Source: Flavobacteriales bacterium (GTDB lineage Bacteria; Bacteroidota; Bacteroidia; Flavobacteriales_D; Crocinitomicaceae). From it: 34,111 nucleotides of DNA. The notes under the pieces are model-generated. The model had not been told where the DNA came from. It worked only from the letters and a program-made list of their open reading frames with translations, and ran no database searches. The stretch is from contig CANMTO010000028.1 in assembly GCA_947500755.1 (NCBI GenBank), positions 1-34,111 on the forward strand, in the 5' to 3' direction. Shown one piece after another: positions 26,420 to 34,111 of the stretch (the stretch's first letter is position 1; every line of letters starts with the position of its first letter). Position numbers and translations under genes: made by a program.

Positions 26420-27934
26420 TTATCCGTTTTGAATCTTGACTTTCTGAATTGATTCGGTATGAATCTTTTTAGATTTTGTTTTACCGGGCTTGTGCACCTT
26501 TACTTTATACCACGTCGATTTTGCATGGGAAGGGGTCAGGTCTACGAGAACAAATCCATGATGCCTCAGGTTTACAAAGTCCAATGCGGGATTAAGGGCC
26601 TTATTTCGTAGTTTGCGTTCAACTGATTTTGTCTTGCATGACGAATACCGTTCATTGTAATTAGCAGATGTTACACTAGGGGCGACCCATTCAACCCCAA
26701 GTGGTTTATTTTTATGCTCAAGTGTTAAGGCTAAAGAGCTATGGATGTCACCCGTAAGCACAATGAGGTTATTTGCTTGATATTTAGCAAGGCTGATTTT
26801 ATGAAATTCATCGAATAATTGATTTCGTTCTTTTAAATACCCTTGCCAGGTATCCATGCTTTTTTTTATACCGGCTACATCTGGTGGAATTGTAATGCTA
26901 GAAAAGAGAACTTGATTACCTAAGATATTCCATGCCGCAGTCGATTGATTCATCTCATTTACTAACCAATCATATTGATTTTTACCAAGCATTGTATTGC
27001 TTTCGAGGCTTGCATTTTCTTCAGAAGGTTGTTTTGTTCTTCCAGACATGCGCTCATCTAGCATATATAAGTTCGCGAGCGATCCGAACGCAAAAGACCT
27101 ATTGACTTGGTATTGTGTATTGTCCGTGATGGGTAACCATTCAAAATATGCTTGTTGCGCTGCTTTTTTTCGAACATTCCATGCTCCTTCCTGCTCCTGA
27201 TGATTTTGTGCACCATCCACATAGGCGTCATTGGCAATTTCATGATCGTCCCAAACCGAAATGAATGGGGCCTGTTGATGAATATACTGGAGTTGTTTAT
27301 CAAGCCGATATTGTGCATACCGAGAACGGTAATCTTGAATCGTTAATAACTCCTTGGCAGGCAAATGCCCGCGATTTAAGGATTGATCACCGTAAACACC
27401 AGGACCATATTCGTAGATATAGTCACCAAGGTGCACTACAAAGTCTAGATCGGGTATCTTGGATAAGGATTCATACGCGTTGAAATAGCCCCATTCATAA
27501 TTACTACAAGATACTACAGCAAACCTAAGGTTCTGCGGATTCGTTCCAATGGTTTTTGTTCTCCCAATCATAGAGGTGTCTTCCCCGTAAATGAATCGAT
27601 AAAAATAAGCCTTGTCCTGGGATAGATTCGAGGCATTGATTTTTACCGCTAAGCCACGTGCTATTTCCACTTCGTATTGATACGTTCTGGAAATTTCTTT
27701 GAAATCTGCGTGTTCGCTTACCTGGCATCTCACTGCGCGAAATACTTGAAGTTTGAATGGGTTAAGTGCGGTCCAAAGTACCGCCCCCTTTTCGCTTGGA
27801 TCTCCCGATGCAACACCAAATGGGAATGCGCCCAACGGCTTTAATTGAGTATTGATTTCAGGACAGTAAATGGCTTCAATTTGTCCTTGAATAGGAAGGC
27901 AAATGAATAAAAAAGCAAAAATTATGATGCGCAT
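26420..27934 (-). CDS. PhoD-like alkaline phosphatase/phosphodiesterase
   Basis: A 504-residue exported calcineurin-like phosphatase of the PhoD family. The signal peptide is about 1-17 (IIIFAFLFICLPIQG). The N-terminal PhoD_N-type domain holds FPFGVASGDPSEKGAVLWT (about 37-55). The metallophosphatase part has VVSCSNYEWGYFNAYESL, DFVVHLGDYIYEYGPG, SVWDDHEIANDAY and LTGDIHSSLALTL, which carry the D, N and H metal ligands. Many PhoD enzymes travel by the Tat system; no twin-arginine motif is seen here, so Sec export is more likely. The C terminus is basic and lysine-rich. A role in scavenging phosphate from phosphodiesters is inferred. It is separate from the protease gene by 163 bases and divergent from the next gene. 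Confidence 0.9.
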   Translation of the reverse strand: MRIIIFAFLFICLPIQGQIEAIYCPEINTQLKPLGAFPFGVASGDPSEKGAVLWTALNPFKLQVFRAVRCQVSEHADFKEISRTYQYEVEIARGLAVKINASNLSQDKAYFYRFIYGEDTSMIGRTKTIGTNPQNLRFAVVSCSNYEWGYFNAYESLSKIPDLDFVVHLGDYIYEYGPGVYGDQSLNRGHLPAKELLTIQDYRSRYAQYRLDKQLQYIHQQAPFISVWDDHEIANDAYVDGAQNHQEQEGAWNVRKKAAQQAYFEWLPITDNTQYQVNRSFAFGSLANLYMLDERMSGRTKQPSEENASLESNTMLGKNQYDWLVNEMNQSTAAWNILGNQVLFSSITIPPDVAGIKKSMDTWQGYLKERNQLFDEFHKISLAKYQANNLIVLTGDIHSSLALTLEHKNKPLGVEWVAPSVTSANYNERYSSCKTKSVERKLRNKALNPALDFVNLRHHGFVLVDLTPSHAKSTWYKVKVHKPGKTKSKKIHTESIQKVKIQNG

Positions 27935-27973
27935 TTTTTTTAAATAAAATTAAAGGAATTTATTCGAAATATC

Positions 27974-28002
27974 TTGATAATCCTGAATTTAATCTAAATT
28001 TA
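27974..28002 (+). promoter_or_regulatory. Candidate promoter of the PKD/T9SS cargo gene
   Basis: TTG at 27974-27976 and TAAATTTA at 27995-28002 are 18 bases apart. The second box differs from TAnnTTTG only in its last base. Transcription would start near 28009, 9 bases before the ATG. Confidence 0.45.
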
Positions 28003-28017
28003 TGCTAAATAATCTCC

Positions 28018-29214
28018 ATGAAAAAATTCTTTCTTCTAGTTATTTTATCTGTTAATATTTGTTTTTATGCCCAAAGCATTATTTGGCAGGACGATTTTGA
28101 AAACCCTGGAACTTGGATTTTGAATAGCTCAATAGGAACCAATGGCTTGGATGCAAATTCTTGGTTTATTTCTGACGCCGAAGGCGGCGTCGCTCCGGGA
28201 AATTGCGGAATTGCTGGTAACGGTAACAAGACCTTACATGTAGGGTGTCAAGGCGCATGGTGTGTCGGTTCAGGAGCAACATACAATGCCGGCGATGGCG
28301 GGTTCGGAATTATAGATGCAACTACAAATAAACGTGTATACAATAGCACCAATATAAATACACTGAACATGGGCGCCTTGAATTTGTCTTTTGATTACAT
28401 CGGTATTGGGCAGCCAGGAGCTGATTTCGGCAATGTAGTATACAGTGTAGACGGTGGAAGTAATTGGTCTATTTTACAGGGTATAAATTCAGGTACAACC
28501 TGTGCCTCAGGACAAGGACTTTGGAGTAGCATTGTTGCCTTATTGCCCGCTGGTTGTTCCAATATCTCCACACTAAGAATTGGATTTGAATGGCATAACG
28601 ATAATGACGGTGCCGGTTCAGACCCTTCCCTAGCTATAAATAACGTGAAAATTACGTCCCCAGTTCAACCATCCGTGACTGCTTCTTACATGCTTTCCAG
28701 TGACACACCTTGCTTAGGCGACTGCATTTCGATTACCAATACAAGTGCTATGGCAAATACGTATTCATGGGATTTTGGAAACGGTCAAACTTCGGCCTTG
28801 CAAAATCCGAATGCGGTTTGTTATGGTTCTTCGGGGACATACAACGTTCAATTGATTGCTTGCGATGGTATTACCTGTGATACGAGCCTCATGTCAATAA
28901 CAGTGCAACCCCTTTTAACAGGAACGGTGAATGTAACAAGCACAGGTTCTTACACATGGCCATTCAACGGTATGGTTTATACGTCCTCGGGGACGTACGT
29001 AGATACCGCAGCGAATGCAAATGCTTGCGATAGCTTGGTTACCTTAACCCTAACTATTTTAACCGGCGGAATTAATGACTTGAATGGGTTCTCTTCAAAA
29101 AAAATAGTCAGAATTACTGATTTGAGTGGCAGAGTAACGGTAAAGAGACCGGGCCAAATCCTCATACTGTATTTTGAGGATGGAACAATGGAAAGGGTTT
29201 GGATTGAAGAATAG
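28018..29214 (+). CDS. Secreted PKD-domain protein with T9SS type A-like tail
   Basis: A 398-residue cargo protein. The signal peptide is about 1-19 (KKFFLLVILSVNICFYAQS). Residues 20-213 form a carbohydrate-binding-like or MAM-like beta-sandwich (WQDDFENPGTWILN, then LNLSFDYIGIGQPGADFG and VVYSVDGGSNW). A PKD domain follows (about 222-297) with TYSWDFGNGQTS and GTYNVQLIACD. The 300-348 stretch, TYTWPFNG-like SYTWPFNGMVYTSSGTYVDT with ACDSLVTLTLTI, is a repeat type common in Bacteroidota adhesins. The tail (about 353-398), KKIVRITDLSGR with PGQILILYFEDGTMERV, matches the short T9SS sorting motif in a compact form. The next gene begins 13 bases later and probably shares the transcript. No enzymatic residues are seen. 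Confidence 0.82.
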   Translation: MKKFFLLVILSVNICFYAQSIIWQDDFENPGTWILNSSIGTNGLDANSWFISDAEGGVAPGNCGIAGNGNKTLHVGCQGAWCVGSGATYNAGDGGFGIIDATTNKRVYNSTNINTLNMGALNLSFDYIGIGQPGADFGNVVYSVDGGSNWSILQGINSGTTCASGQGLWSSIVALLPAGCSNISTLRIGFEWHNDNDGAGSDPSLAINNVKITSPVQPSVTASYMLSSDTPCLGDCISITNTSAMANTYSWDFGNGQTSALQNPNAVCYGSSGTYNVQLIACDGITCDTSLMSITVQPLLTGTVNVTSTGSYTWPFNGMVYTSSGTYVDTAANANACDSLVTLTLTILTGGINDLNGFSSKKIVRITDLSGRVTVKRPGQILILYFEDGTMERVWIEE

Positions 29215-29227
29215 TAAGCACTTAACT

Positions 29228-30982
29228 ATGAGAAAATTATTATTAGGTTTTTGTTTTGCGTTGATTTGTGTGTTAACCAATCAGGTTAAGGCTACACATA
29301 TCCTTGGCGGAGAAATTTATTACGATTCCTTAGGAAACGGTTTTTATAAAGTAACATTTGAGATTTATAGGGATTGTAACAGTGCAACGTCCTATGATAA
29401 TCCGCTCGTTTATACTATATTCAATGAAGATGGAACGTATTACTCAGAAGAGGTTGTTTCCTTATTTTCTAGTGCGATATTACCCATTGTGTATGATGAC
29501 CCTTGCGTAACTCCTCCAAATAATATATGCGTTGAAAAAGGAATCTATATTGATACCATTCAATTGCCATTCAATCCATCCGGGTATCATATATCTTATC
29601 AACGTTGCTGTTGGGCAAATAATATAGACAACATCGTAGATCCTGGAAATAATGGAATCACGTTAACAACGTTTATTCCAGGGAGTGCATTAACCCCCGT
29701 ATACAATCAGGGAGCACGATTTACTAATTATCCCCCCTTGGTGCTTTGTGCACAAAACACCTTAAACTTTGACCATGTAGCTTTTGATCCGGATGGTGAT
29801 TCCCTCACCTATGAGCTAGCAGATCCACTACTGGGCGGAAGTATAGTCAATGTGATTCCAAACCCAGAGTCACCTCCTCCATATGCAGGGGTTGCTTGGA
29901 ATGCAGGGTTTAGCACCCTCTTGCCTTTTGGAGCTGGATCCACAATTACCATAAATCCCCAAACAGGTATGATGGCATTCACCCCGAATAACATCGGTAA
30001 CTTTGTGGCCGGGGTGAAGGTTAATGAATACCGCAATGGAGTATTGATTAATTCAAAAATCAGAACATTTGCGTTTAGAGTGGTTGTTTGTCAGGTAGAT
30101 ATTCCGATTTCAGTGAATATCACCGGACCGCCGCAACTGGTTGAGGATTGTGGTATTGCAGGCTTTATCATCTCAAGATTAGATACAACAACAAATTTAG
30201 TGGTACAGATTGGGTTGAGCGGAACCGCCACCAATGGAGTAGACTACCCATTCATTCCCAATGCATTGACCATACCAACGGGTGTTTTTTCCGACACCAT
30301 TACCATTGAGGCCTTATTGGATAGTTTAACCGAATCTACCGAGACCGTATTTTTCAGTGTTATTGTTCCAAATCCGTGCGATGGAACCTTTGATACCACG
30401 TCTATAGTTCTAAACCTCGTAGATTACCAACCTTTGTCAGTAATTGCTACTGATTCTATTAATGTTTGCGCAAACGGCGGTGAGATTCCATGGCTGGGAT
30501 GTGCGGTAAGTTTTGGATTACCCCCGTATCAATACATCTGGAGTCCCGGCTCTTTTCCAAATAGCGATACGGTTAGTCTTGGTGGCGTTTTGTTGTTACC
30601 TAACGAAAACTTATTCTCTATCGAGGTTCAAGACCAGTGCGGAAAGACAGTTGGATTAAATTCGATATTAGTTTATAATCAATGTCCCTTAGAGGCACCG
30701 AATGTGTTAACCTTGAATGGGGATCTTACCAATGATGTTTTTATTATTCAAAATTTAGCGGATTACAATAATGTTCGCTTACAAGTATTTAACCGTTGGG
30801 GGAATCTAGTCTATGAAAATGCAGATTATCAGAATGATTGGTCCGGGTTAACCATGGATGGAAAACCACTTACAGACGGGGTTTATTTTTATACCGTATT
30901 ACCCGACGGTGAAAAGTATACCTACGATGACCAAGACCAAACCAAGTTTTTACTGGCTGGATTTTTACATATCTTTCACTAG
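29228..30982 (+). CDS. Gliding motility-associated C-terminal domain (T9SS type B) surface protein
   Basis: A 584-residue exported protein from the ATG at 29228; the frame is open upstream to 29174 but would only prepend residues before the signal peptide (LLLGFCFALICVLTNQVKA). The mature start THILGGEIYYDSLGNGFYKV is typical of a large Bacteroidota surface family. A Calx-beta-like stretch lies near 305-390 (SGTATNGVDYPFIPNALTIP, STETVFFSVIV). The last about 92 residues are the gliding-associated C-terminal (CHU_C) domain: APNVLTLNGDLTNDVFII, VFNRWGNLVYEN, and LTDGVYFYTVL. That domain is the T9SS type B signal. It is 13 bases after the PKD-protein gene and is presumably a surface adhesin; the function is otherwise unknown. 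Confidence 0.87.
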   Translation: MRKLLLGFCFALICVLTNQVKATHILGGEIYYDSLGNGFYKVTFEIYRDCNSATSYDNPLVYTIFNEDGTYYSEEVVSLFSSAILPIVYDDPCVTPPNNICVEKGIYIDTIQLPFNPSGYHISYQRCCWANNIDNIVDPGNNGITLTTFIPGSALTPVYNQGARFTNYPPLVLCAQNTLNFDHVAFDPDGDSLTYELADPLLGGSIVNVIPNPESPPPYAGVAWNAGFSTLLPFGAGSTITINPQTGMMAFTPNNIGNFVAGVKVNEYRNGVLINSKIRTFAFRVVVCQVDIPISVNITGPPQLVEDCGIAGFIISRLDTTTNLVVQIGLSGTATNGVDYPFIPNALTIPTGVFSDTITIEALLDSLTESTETVFFSVIVPNPCDGTFDTTSIVLNLVDYQPLSVIATDSINVCANGGEIPWLGCAVSFGLPPYQYIWSPGSFPNSDTVSLGGVLLLPNENLFSIEVQDQCGKTVGLNSILVYNQCPLEAPNVLTLNGDLTNDVFIIQNLADYNNVRLQVFNRWGNLVYENADYQNDWSGLTMDGKPLTDGVYFYTVLPDGEKYTYDDQDQTKFLLAGFLHIFH

Positions 30983-31204
30983 TAAGTTAAATTTTATTCG
31001 CTATATCTTAACATCAAAGAAGCGCGGCACCAGGTCCAAATGAAAACATGGTGATGGCGCACTAAAGGTCATTCAAGTGCTCTAGTGGGACTTCAATTGA
31101 AAGAGCCAAGGGCTTGATTAAACCTAAAAACATTCGCATTCAATTTGCAATAGGAATGATTACTTTATTTTCTATTAAAATTTTCAATTTTTTTACAAAT
31201 GCTA

Positions 31205-31234
31205 TTGTGAAATTAAATTAACATCGTATCTTTG
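31205..31234 (+). promoter_or_regulatory. str operon (rpsL-rpsG-fusA) promoter
   Basis: TTG at 31205-31207 and TATCTTTG at 31227-31234 with 19 bases between match the Bacteroidota consensus exactly. An AT-rich tract precedes them (31160-31200), as at strong ribosomal promoters. The start would be near 31241, giving a leader of about 50 bases. Confidence 0.8.
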
Positions 31235-31238
31235 CACC

Positions 31239-31257
31239 CCTCAAAGAGCGTTTGAGG
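31239..31257 (+). promoter_or_regulatory. Hairpin at the 5' end of the rpsL leader
   Basis: CCTCAAA (31239-31245) pairs perfectly with TTTGAGG (31251-31257) around a GAGCG loop, at the predicted 5' end of the transcript. A terminal stem-loop may protect the mRNA; it may also be a ribosomal-protein regulatory site. No T-run follows, so it is not an attenuator by itself. Confidence 0.5.
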
Positions 31258-31289
31258 TTATTATATATTGTTAAATTAAGAGTATTTTT

Positions 31290-31667
31290 ATGCCAACTAT
31301 TCAACAGTTAGTTCGCAAAGGAAGAACGGCGGTAGTAAAGAAGAGTAAGTCTGCTGCACTTGATTCATGTCCTCAACGAAAAGGGGTATGTGTTCGTGTG
31401 TATACAACCACTCCAAAAAAGCCTAATTCTGCCATGCGTAAAGTGGCTCGTGTACGTTTAACGAACGGTCGCGAGGTCAATGCTTATATCGGAGGTGAAG
31501 GTCACAACCTTCAGGAACACTCCTTAGTGTTAGTTCGTGGTGGTCGTGTGAAAGACCTGCCAGGAGTTCGTTACCACATTGTTCGCGGTGCTGAAGACAC
31601 CGCAGGTGTTCAGGGACGATCTCAACGACGTTCAAAATATGGTACTAAACGACCTAAGCAAAAATAA
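31290..31667 (+). CDS. rpsL: 30S ribosomal protein S12
   Basis: A 125-residue protein of the decoding centre. Recognised by [64 protein letters not shown] and the end SKYGTKRP. Lysines at positions 43 (in TPKKPNS) and 88-equivalent (in [13 protein letters not shown]) are wild type, so no streptomycin-resistance substitution is seen at the classic sites. The Asp in VKDLPG is the residue methylthiolated in E. coli. First gene of the str operon, 32 bases before rpsG. Confidence 0.99.
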   Translation: MPTIQQLVRKGRTAVVKKSKSAALDSCPQRKGVCVRVYTTTPKKPNSAMRKVARVRLTNGREVNAYIGGEGHNLQEHSLVLVRGGRVKDLPGVRYHIVRGAEDTAGVQGRSQRRSKYGTKRPKQK

Positions 31668-31699
31668 TATAGTTGTAATTCAACGATAATTTTTAAGCG

Positions 31700-32170
31700 A
31701 TGAGAAGAAGAAAAGCAAAAAAAATAGCCATTTTACCAGACCCAAAGTTCCACGAACAGGTTGTTACCAAGTTCGTCAACAACTTGATGTACTCTGGGAA
31801 AAAAAGTTTGGCATTTAAAATATTCTATGAAGCTATTGAGCTGATTGAAAAAAAGGTGGAAGATACCCCAGGTCTTGAGGTATGGAAAAAAGCCATTGAA
31901 AACATAACCCCAAGTGTTGAGGTAAGAAGCCGACGCGTTGGTGGTGCAACCTTTCAAATTCCTACTCCGTTAAGAGAAGAGCGTAAAGCCTCACTTGCCA
32001 TGAAATGGTTGATTGGGTATGCCCGCAAGCGAAATGAGAAAACAATGTCTCAAAAGCTAGCCGCTGAAATCATTGCCGCTTCCAAAGAAGAGGGTGCTGC
32101 TTTCAAAAAGAAAGAAGATACCATGCGAATGGCAGAAGCAAATAAAGCATTTTCACATTTTAGATTCTAA
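31700..32170 (+). CDS. rpsG: 30S ribosomal protein S7
   Basis: A 156-residue primary 16S rRNA-binding protein of the head of the small subunit. It opens [20 protein letters not shown], with [56 protein letters not shown] and the C-terminal [15 protein letters not shown], all typical. In E. coli S7 represses translation of the str operon; whether that holds here cannot be read. It is 3 bases before fusA. Confidence 0.99.
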   Translation: MRRRKAKKIAILPDPKFHEQVVTKFVNNLMYSGKKSLAFKIFYEAIELIEKKVEDTPGLEVWKKAIENITPSVEVRSRRVGGATFQIPTPLREERKASLAMKWLIGYARKRNEKTMSQKLAAEIIAASKEEGAAFKKKEDTMRMAEANKAFSHFRF

Positions 32171-32173
32171 ACG

Positions 32174-34111
32174 ATGGCAAGAGATCTTAAATACACGAGA
32201 AATATTGGTATCGCTGCTCACATTGACGCAGGTAAAACTACCACTACAGAGCGAATTCTATTTTATGGTGGTGTAAATCATAAAATCGGTGAAGTGCATG
32301 ACGGGGCAGCAACTATGGATTGGATGGAGCAGGAGCAGGAGCGTGGGATTACTATCACTTCTGCAGCAACTACATTAACATGGCAATACCGTGGGACACC
32401 ATATCACGTAAATATTATTGATACTCCAGGACACGTTGATTTTACCGTGGAAGTGAATCGTTCTCTTCGCGTGCTAGACGGCCTAGTATTTTTGTTTTCC
32501 GCAGTAGATGGAGTAGAACCTCAGTCCGAAACTAATTGGCGTTTGGCTAACAACTATAATGTACCTCGAATTGGTTTTGTTAATAAAATGGACCGTCAAG
32601 GTGCCGATTTCCTCAAAGTCTGTAAACAAGTGAAAGACATGCTTGGGAGTCATGCTTTACCGCTTCAAATCAATATCGGTGAAGATGACAACTTCACCGG
32701 GGTGGTCGACTTAATTAATTTCCGTGGAATTGTTTGGAACGAGGACGATTTCGGAATGACGTTTAAAGAAGTTGAGATTCCAGCAGATATCATTGAAGAA
32801 GCACGCGAACTTAGAGGTAATTTACTTGAGGCCGTAGCTGAGTTTGATGAGACATTAATGGAGAAATATTTCGAAGATGAAAATTCATTAACGGAACGTG
32901 AAATTCTAGATGCTTTACGTCAAGCTACGATTTCCGGAAAAGTGGTTCCGATGATGTGTGGTTCGTCTTTTAAAAATAAAGGAGTTCAAGCAATGCTTGA
33001 TATGGTGATGGAGATCTTACCTTCACCGTTAGATGTGGATGGTATTACAGGAATCAATCCTAAAACCGATGAGGAAGTAACTAGACAGCCATCTTATGAT
33101 GAACCGTTCGCAGCATTAGCATTCAAAATTGCCACAGATCCTTTTGTTGGACGTTTGTGTTTTACACGAGTTTACTCTGGAAAATTAGATGCCGGGTCGT
33201 ATGTATTAAATACAAGATCTGAGAACAAAGAACGTATTTCGCGTATCTTTCAAATGCACGCCAACAAACAGATTCAAATTCCAGTGTTAGGTGCTGGAGA
33301 TATCGGTGCGGTAGTAGGTTTTAAGGACATTAAAACAGGAGATACACTGTGTGCTGAAAATGCACCAATTATCCTTGAATCGATGGTGTTTCCAGAACCA
33401 GTTATTGGATTGGCAATCGAACCAAAAACTCAGGCGGATACTGATCGTCTTTCAATCGGTCTATCCAAACTTTCCGAAGAAGATCCAACCTTCCGTGTTA
33501 AAACGGATGAAGATACCGGTCAAACGATTATTTCAGGAATGGGTGAGCTTCACCTCGAAATTATTGTAGATCGTTTAAAAAGAGAATTTAAAGTTGAAGT
33601 AAGTCAGGGAGCTCCTCAAGTGGCTTACCGTGAGGCAATCGCTGGTTCAACAGAGCACCGTGAGGTATACAAGAAACAATCTGGAGGTCGTGGTAAATTC
33701 GCCGACATCCTCGTTAAAATTTCCCACCAAGACAATGCCGAGAAAAAAGGCCTTGAGTTTATCAATAGCATTAAAGGTGGTAATATTCCAAGAGAATTTA
33801 TTCCTTCCGTAGAGAAAGGGTTCAGAGAATCTATGAAAAATGGCGTGTTAGCAGGATTTCCATTAGAATCAATGAAAGTTGAGTTAATTGATGGTTCTTT
33901 CCACGCGGTGGATTCAGATTCATTGTCCTTCGAGTTGTGTGCGAAGATGGCTTACCGCTCCGCGTTAAAGTCATGTTCCCCGATTCTTTTAGAGCCTATT
34001 ATGAAATTGGAAATAGTAACTCCAGAAGATTATTTCGGTGATGTTCAGGGAGATTTGAACCGAAGAAGAGGAATGCCAACAGGAATGGATGATCGTGCAG
34101 GAGCTAAAGTG
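32174..34111 (+). CDS. fusA: Elongation factor G, 3'-truncated by the window end
   Basis: The GTPase that drives translocation and, with ribosome recycling factor, splits ribosomes. 646 codons are present from the ATG at 32174; roughly 60 residues are missing compared with the usual 700. G1 is [10 protein letters not shown] (15-24), the switch-2 region DTPGHVDF holds H87, the catalytic histidine, and G4 is NKMD (137-140). Domain III-V motifs [20 protein letters not shown] and, near the cut, [15 protein letters not shown] are present. It follows rpsG by 3 bases. Position in the str operon marks it as the housekeeping copy; Bacteroidota may carry a second EF-G elsewhere. Confidence 0.98.
   Translation, partial: MARDLKYTRNIGIAAHIDAGKTTTTERILFYGGVNHKIGEVHDGAATMDWMEQEQERGITITSAATTLTWQYRGTPYHVNIIDTPGHVDFTVEVNRSLRVLDGLVFLFSAVDGVEPQSETNWRLANNYNVPRIGFVNKMDRQGADFLKVCKQVKDMLGSHALPLQINIGEDDNFTGVVDLINFRGIVWNEDDFGMTFKEVEIPADIIEEARELRGNLLEAVAEFDETLMEKYFEDENSLTEREILDALRQATISGKVVPMMCGSSFKNKGVQAMLDMVMEILPSPLDVDGITGINPKTDEEVTRQPSYDEPFAALAFKIATDPFVGRLCFTRVYSGKLDAGSYVLNTRSENKERISRIFQMHANKQIQIPVLGAGDIGAVVGFKDIKTGDTLCAENAPIILESMVFPEPVIGLAIEPKTQADTDRLSIGLSKLSEEDPTFRVKTDEDTGQTIISGMGELHLEIIVDRLKREFKVEVSQGAPQVAYREAIAGSTEHREVYKKQSGGRGKFADILVKISHQDNAEKKGLEFINSIKGGNIPREFIPSVEKGFRESMKNGVLAGFPLESMKVELIDGSFHAVDSDSLSFELCAKMAYRSALKSCSPILLEPIMKLEIVTPEDYFGDVQGDLNRRRGMPTGMDDRAGAKV

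Larger units (their letters stand above)
30983..31289. other. 307-base intergenic region before the str operon
   Basis: No supported gene lies here. The first half contains imperfect hairpins: GCGC and CACCA at 31022-31032 pair with TGGTG and GCGC at 31049-31060 around an internal loop, and a short AGCC/GGCT hairpin lies near 31104-31114. The 10-bp palindrome TTCAATTGAA starts at 31092. None has a T-run, so no clear terminator for the upstream gene is seen. The last third is AT-rich and holds the rpsL promoter and leader hairpin, listed separately. Confidence 0.5.

Noticed and set aside
28174-28997. Two perfect 7-bp hairpins with 4-base loops inside the PKD-protein gene (28174-28191 and 28980-28997)
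   Set aside because: Both fall in good coding sequence and can arise from codon choice; they do not share a sequence and no third copy was seen.
29174-29227. Earlier start for the gliding-associated adhesin, overlapping the PKD-protein gene
   Set aside because: It would put 18 residues before a clear signal peptide; the ATG at 29228 starts it directly.
31020-31120. tRNA or other named RNA in the hairpin-rich gap before rpsL
   Set aside because: No cloverleaf with a TTCGA-type T-loop could be found on either strand; the hairpins have internal loops and no conservation evidence.

Overview
The window is chromosomal core sequence from a member of the Bacteroidota, most likely a Flavobacteriales relative (Crocinitomicaceae- or Fluviicola-like by impression only). 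Three things support this: gliding/type IX secretion genes (gldF, gldG, cargo with T9SS sorting domains), clade-typical gene order (zapA-rny, phoH-purC, gldFG-dnaN), and repeated promoters of the Bacteroidota form TTG-N(17-23)-TAnnTTTG instead of sigma-70 -35/-10 boxes. I see no insertion sequence, integrase, phage gene, CRISPR array, tRNA or rRNA.

Layout. 1-558 is the 3' part of a SirB1-type transglutaminase-like gene. 542-7624 (minus) is a seven-gene run transcribed toward the window start: SAM-hydrolase-like (DUF62) protein, ABM-domain protein, gldF, gldG, a DUF4340 protein, dnaN and rlmN, with internal promoters before gldF and dnaN. Divergent from it, phoH and purC overlap (7711-9622, plus). 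9611-13410 (minus) is a compact unit of a PhoB-like response regulator, a secreted von Willebrand D-domain protein and a PafA-like alkaline phosphatase. A second, RprY-like response regulator (13631-14320, plus) is divergent from the first and has a structured leader; it overlaps tsaB. Then come a coiled-coil protein, zapA, rny, a DAHP synthase/chorismate mutase fusion, EPSP synthase and an outer-membrane protein, ending at a strong bidirectional terminator (20204-20235). Aconitase (minus) is divergent from a CoA-transferase/GNAT pair (plus). 24136-30982 is an envelope/secretion section: a subtilisin-like protease with SprB-like repeats and a T9SS tail, a PhoD-like phosphatase, a PKD-domain T9SS cargo protein and a gliding-associated C-terminal-domain adhesin. 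From 31205 on is the str operon (rpsL, rpsG, fusA), with fusA cut by the window end.

How the genes relate. Much is housekeeping: translation (rpsL, rpsG, fusA, tsaB, rlmN), replication (dnaN), division (zapA), RNA decay (rny), purine, aromatic and TCA metabolism. The accessory theme is gliding and T9SS secretion plus extracellular phosphate scavenging (PafA-like and PhoD-like enzymes). No wholly new system stands out. The best second looks are the structured leader of the RprY-like regulator, the regulator-vWD-phosphatase operon, the DUF62 protein lacking two catalytic-triad residues, and the coiled-coil partner gene overlapping zapA.
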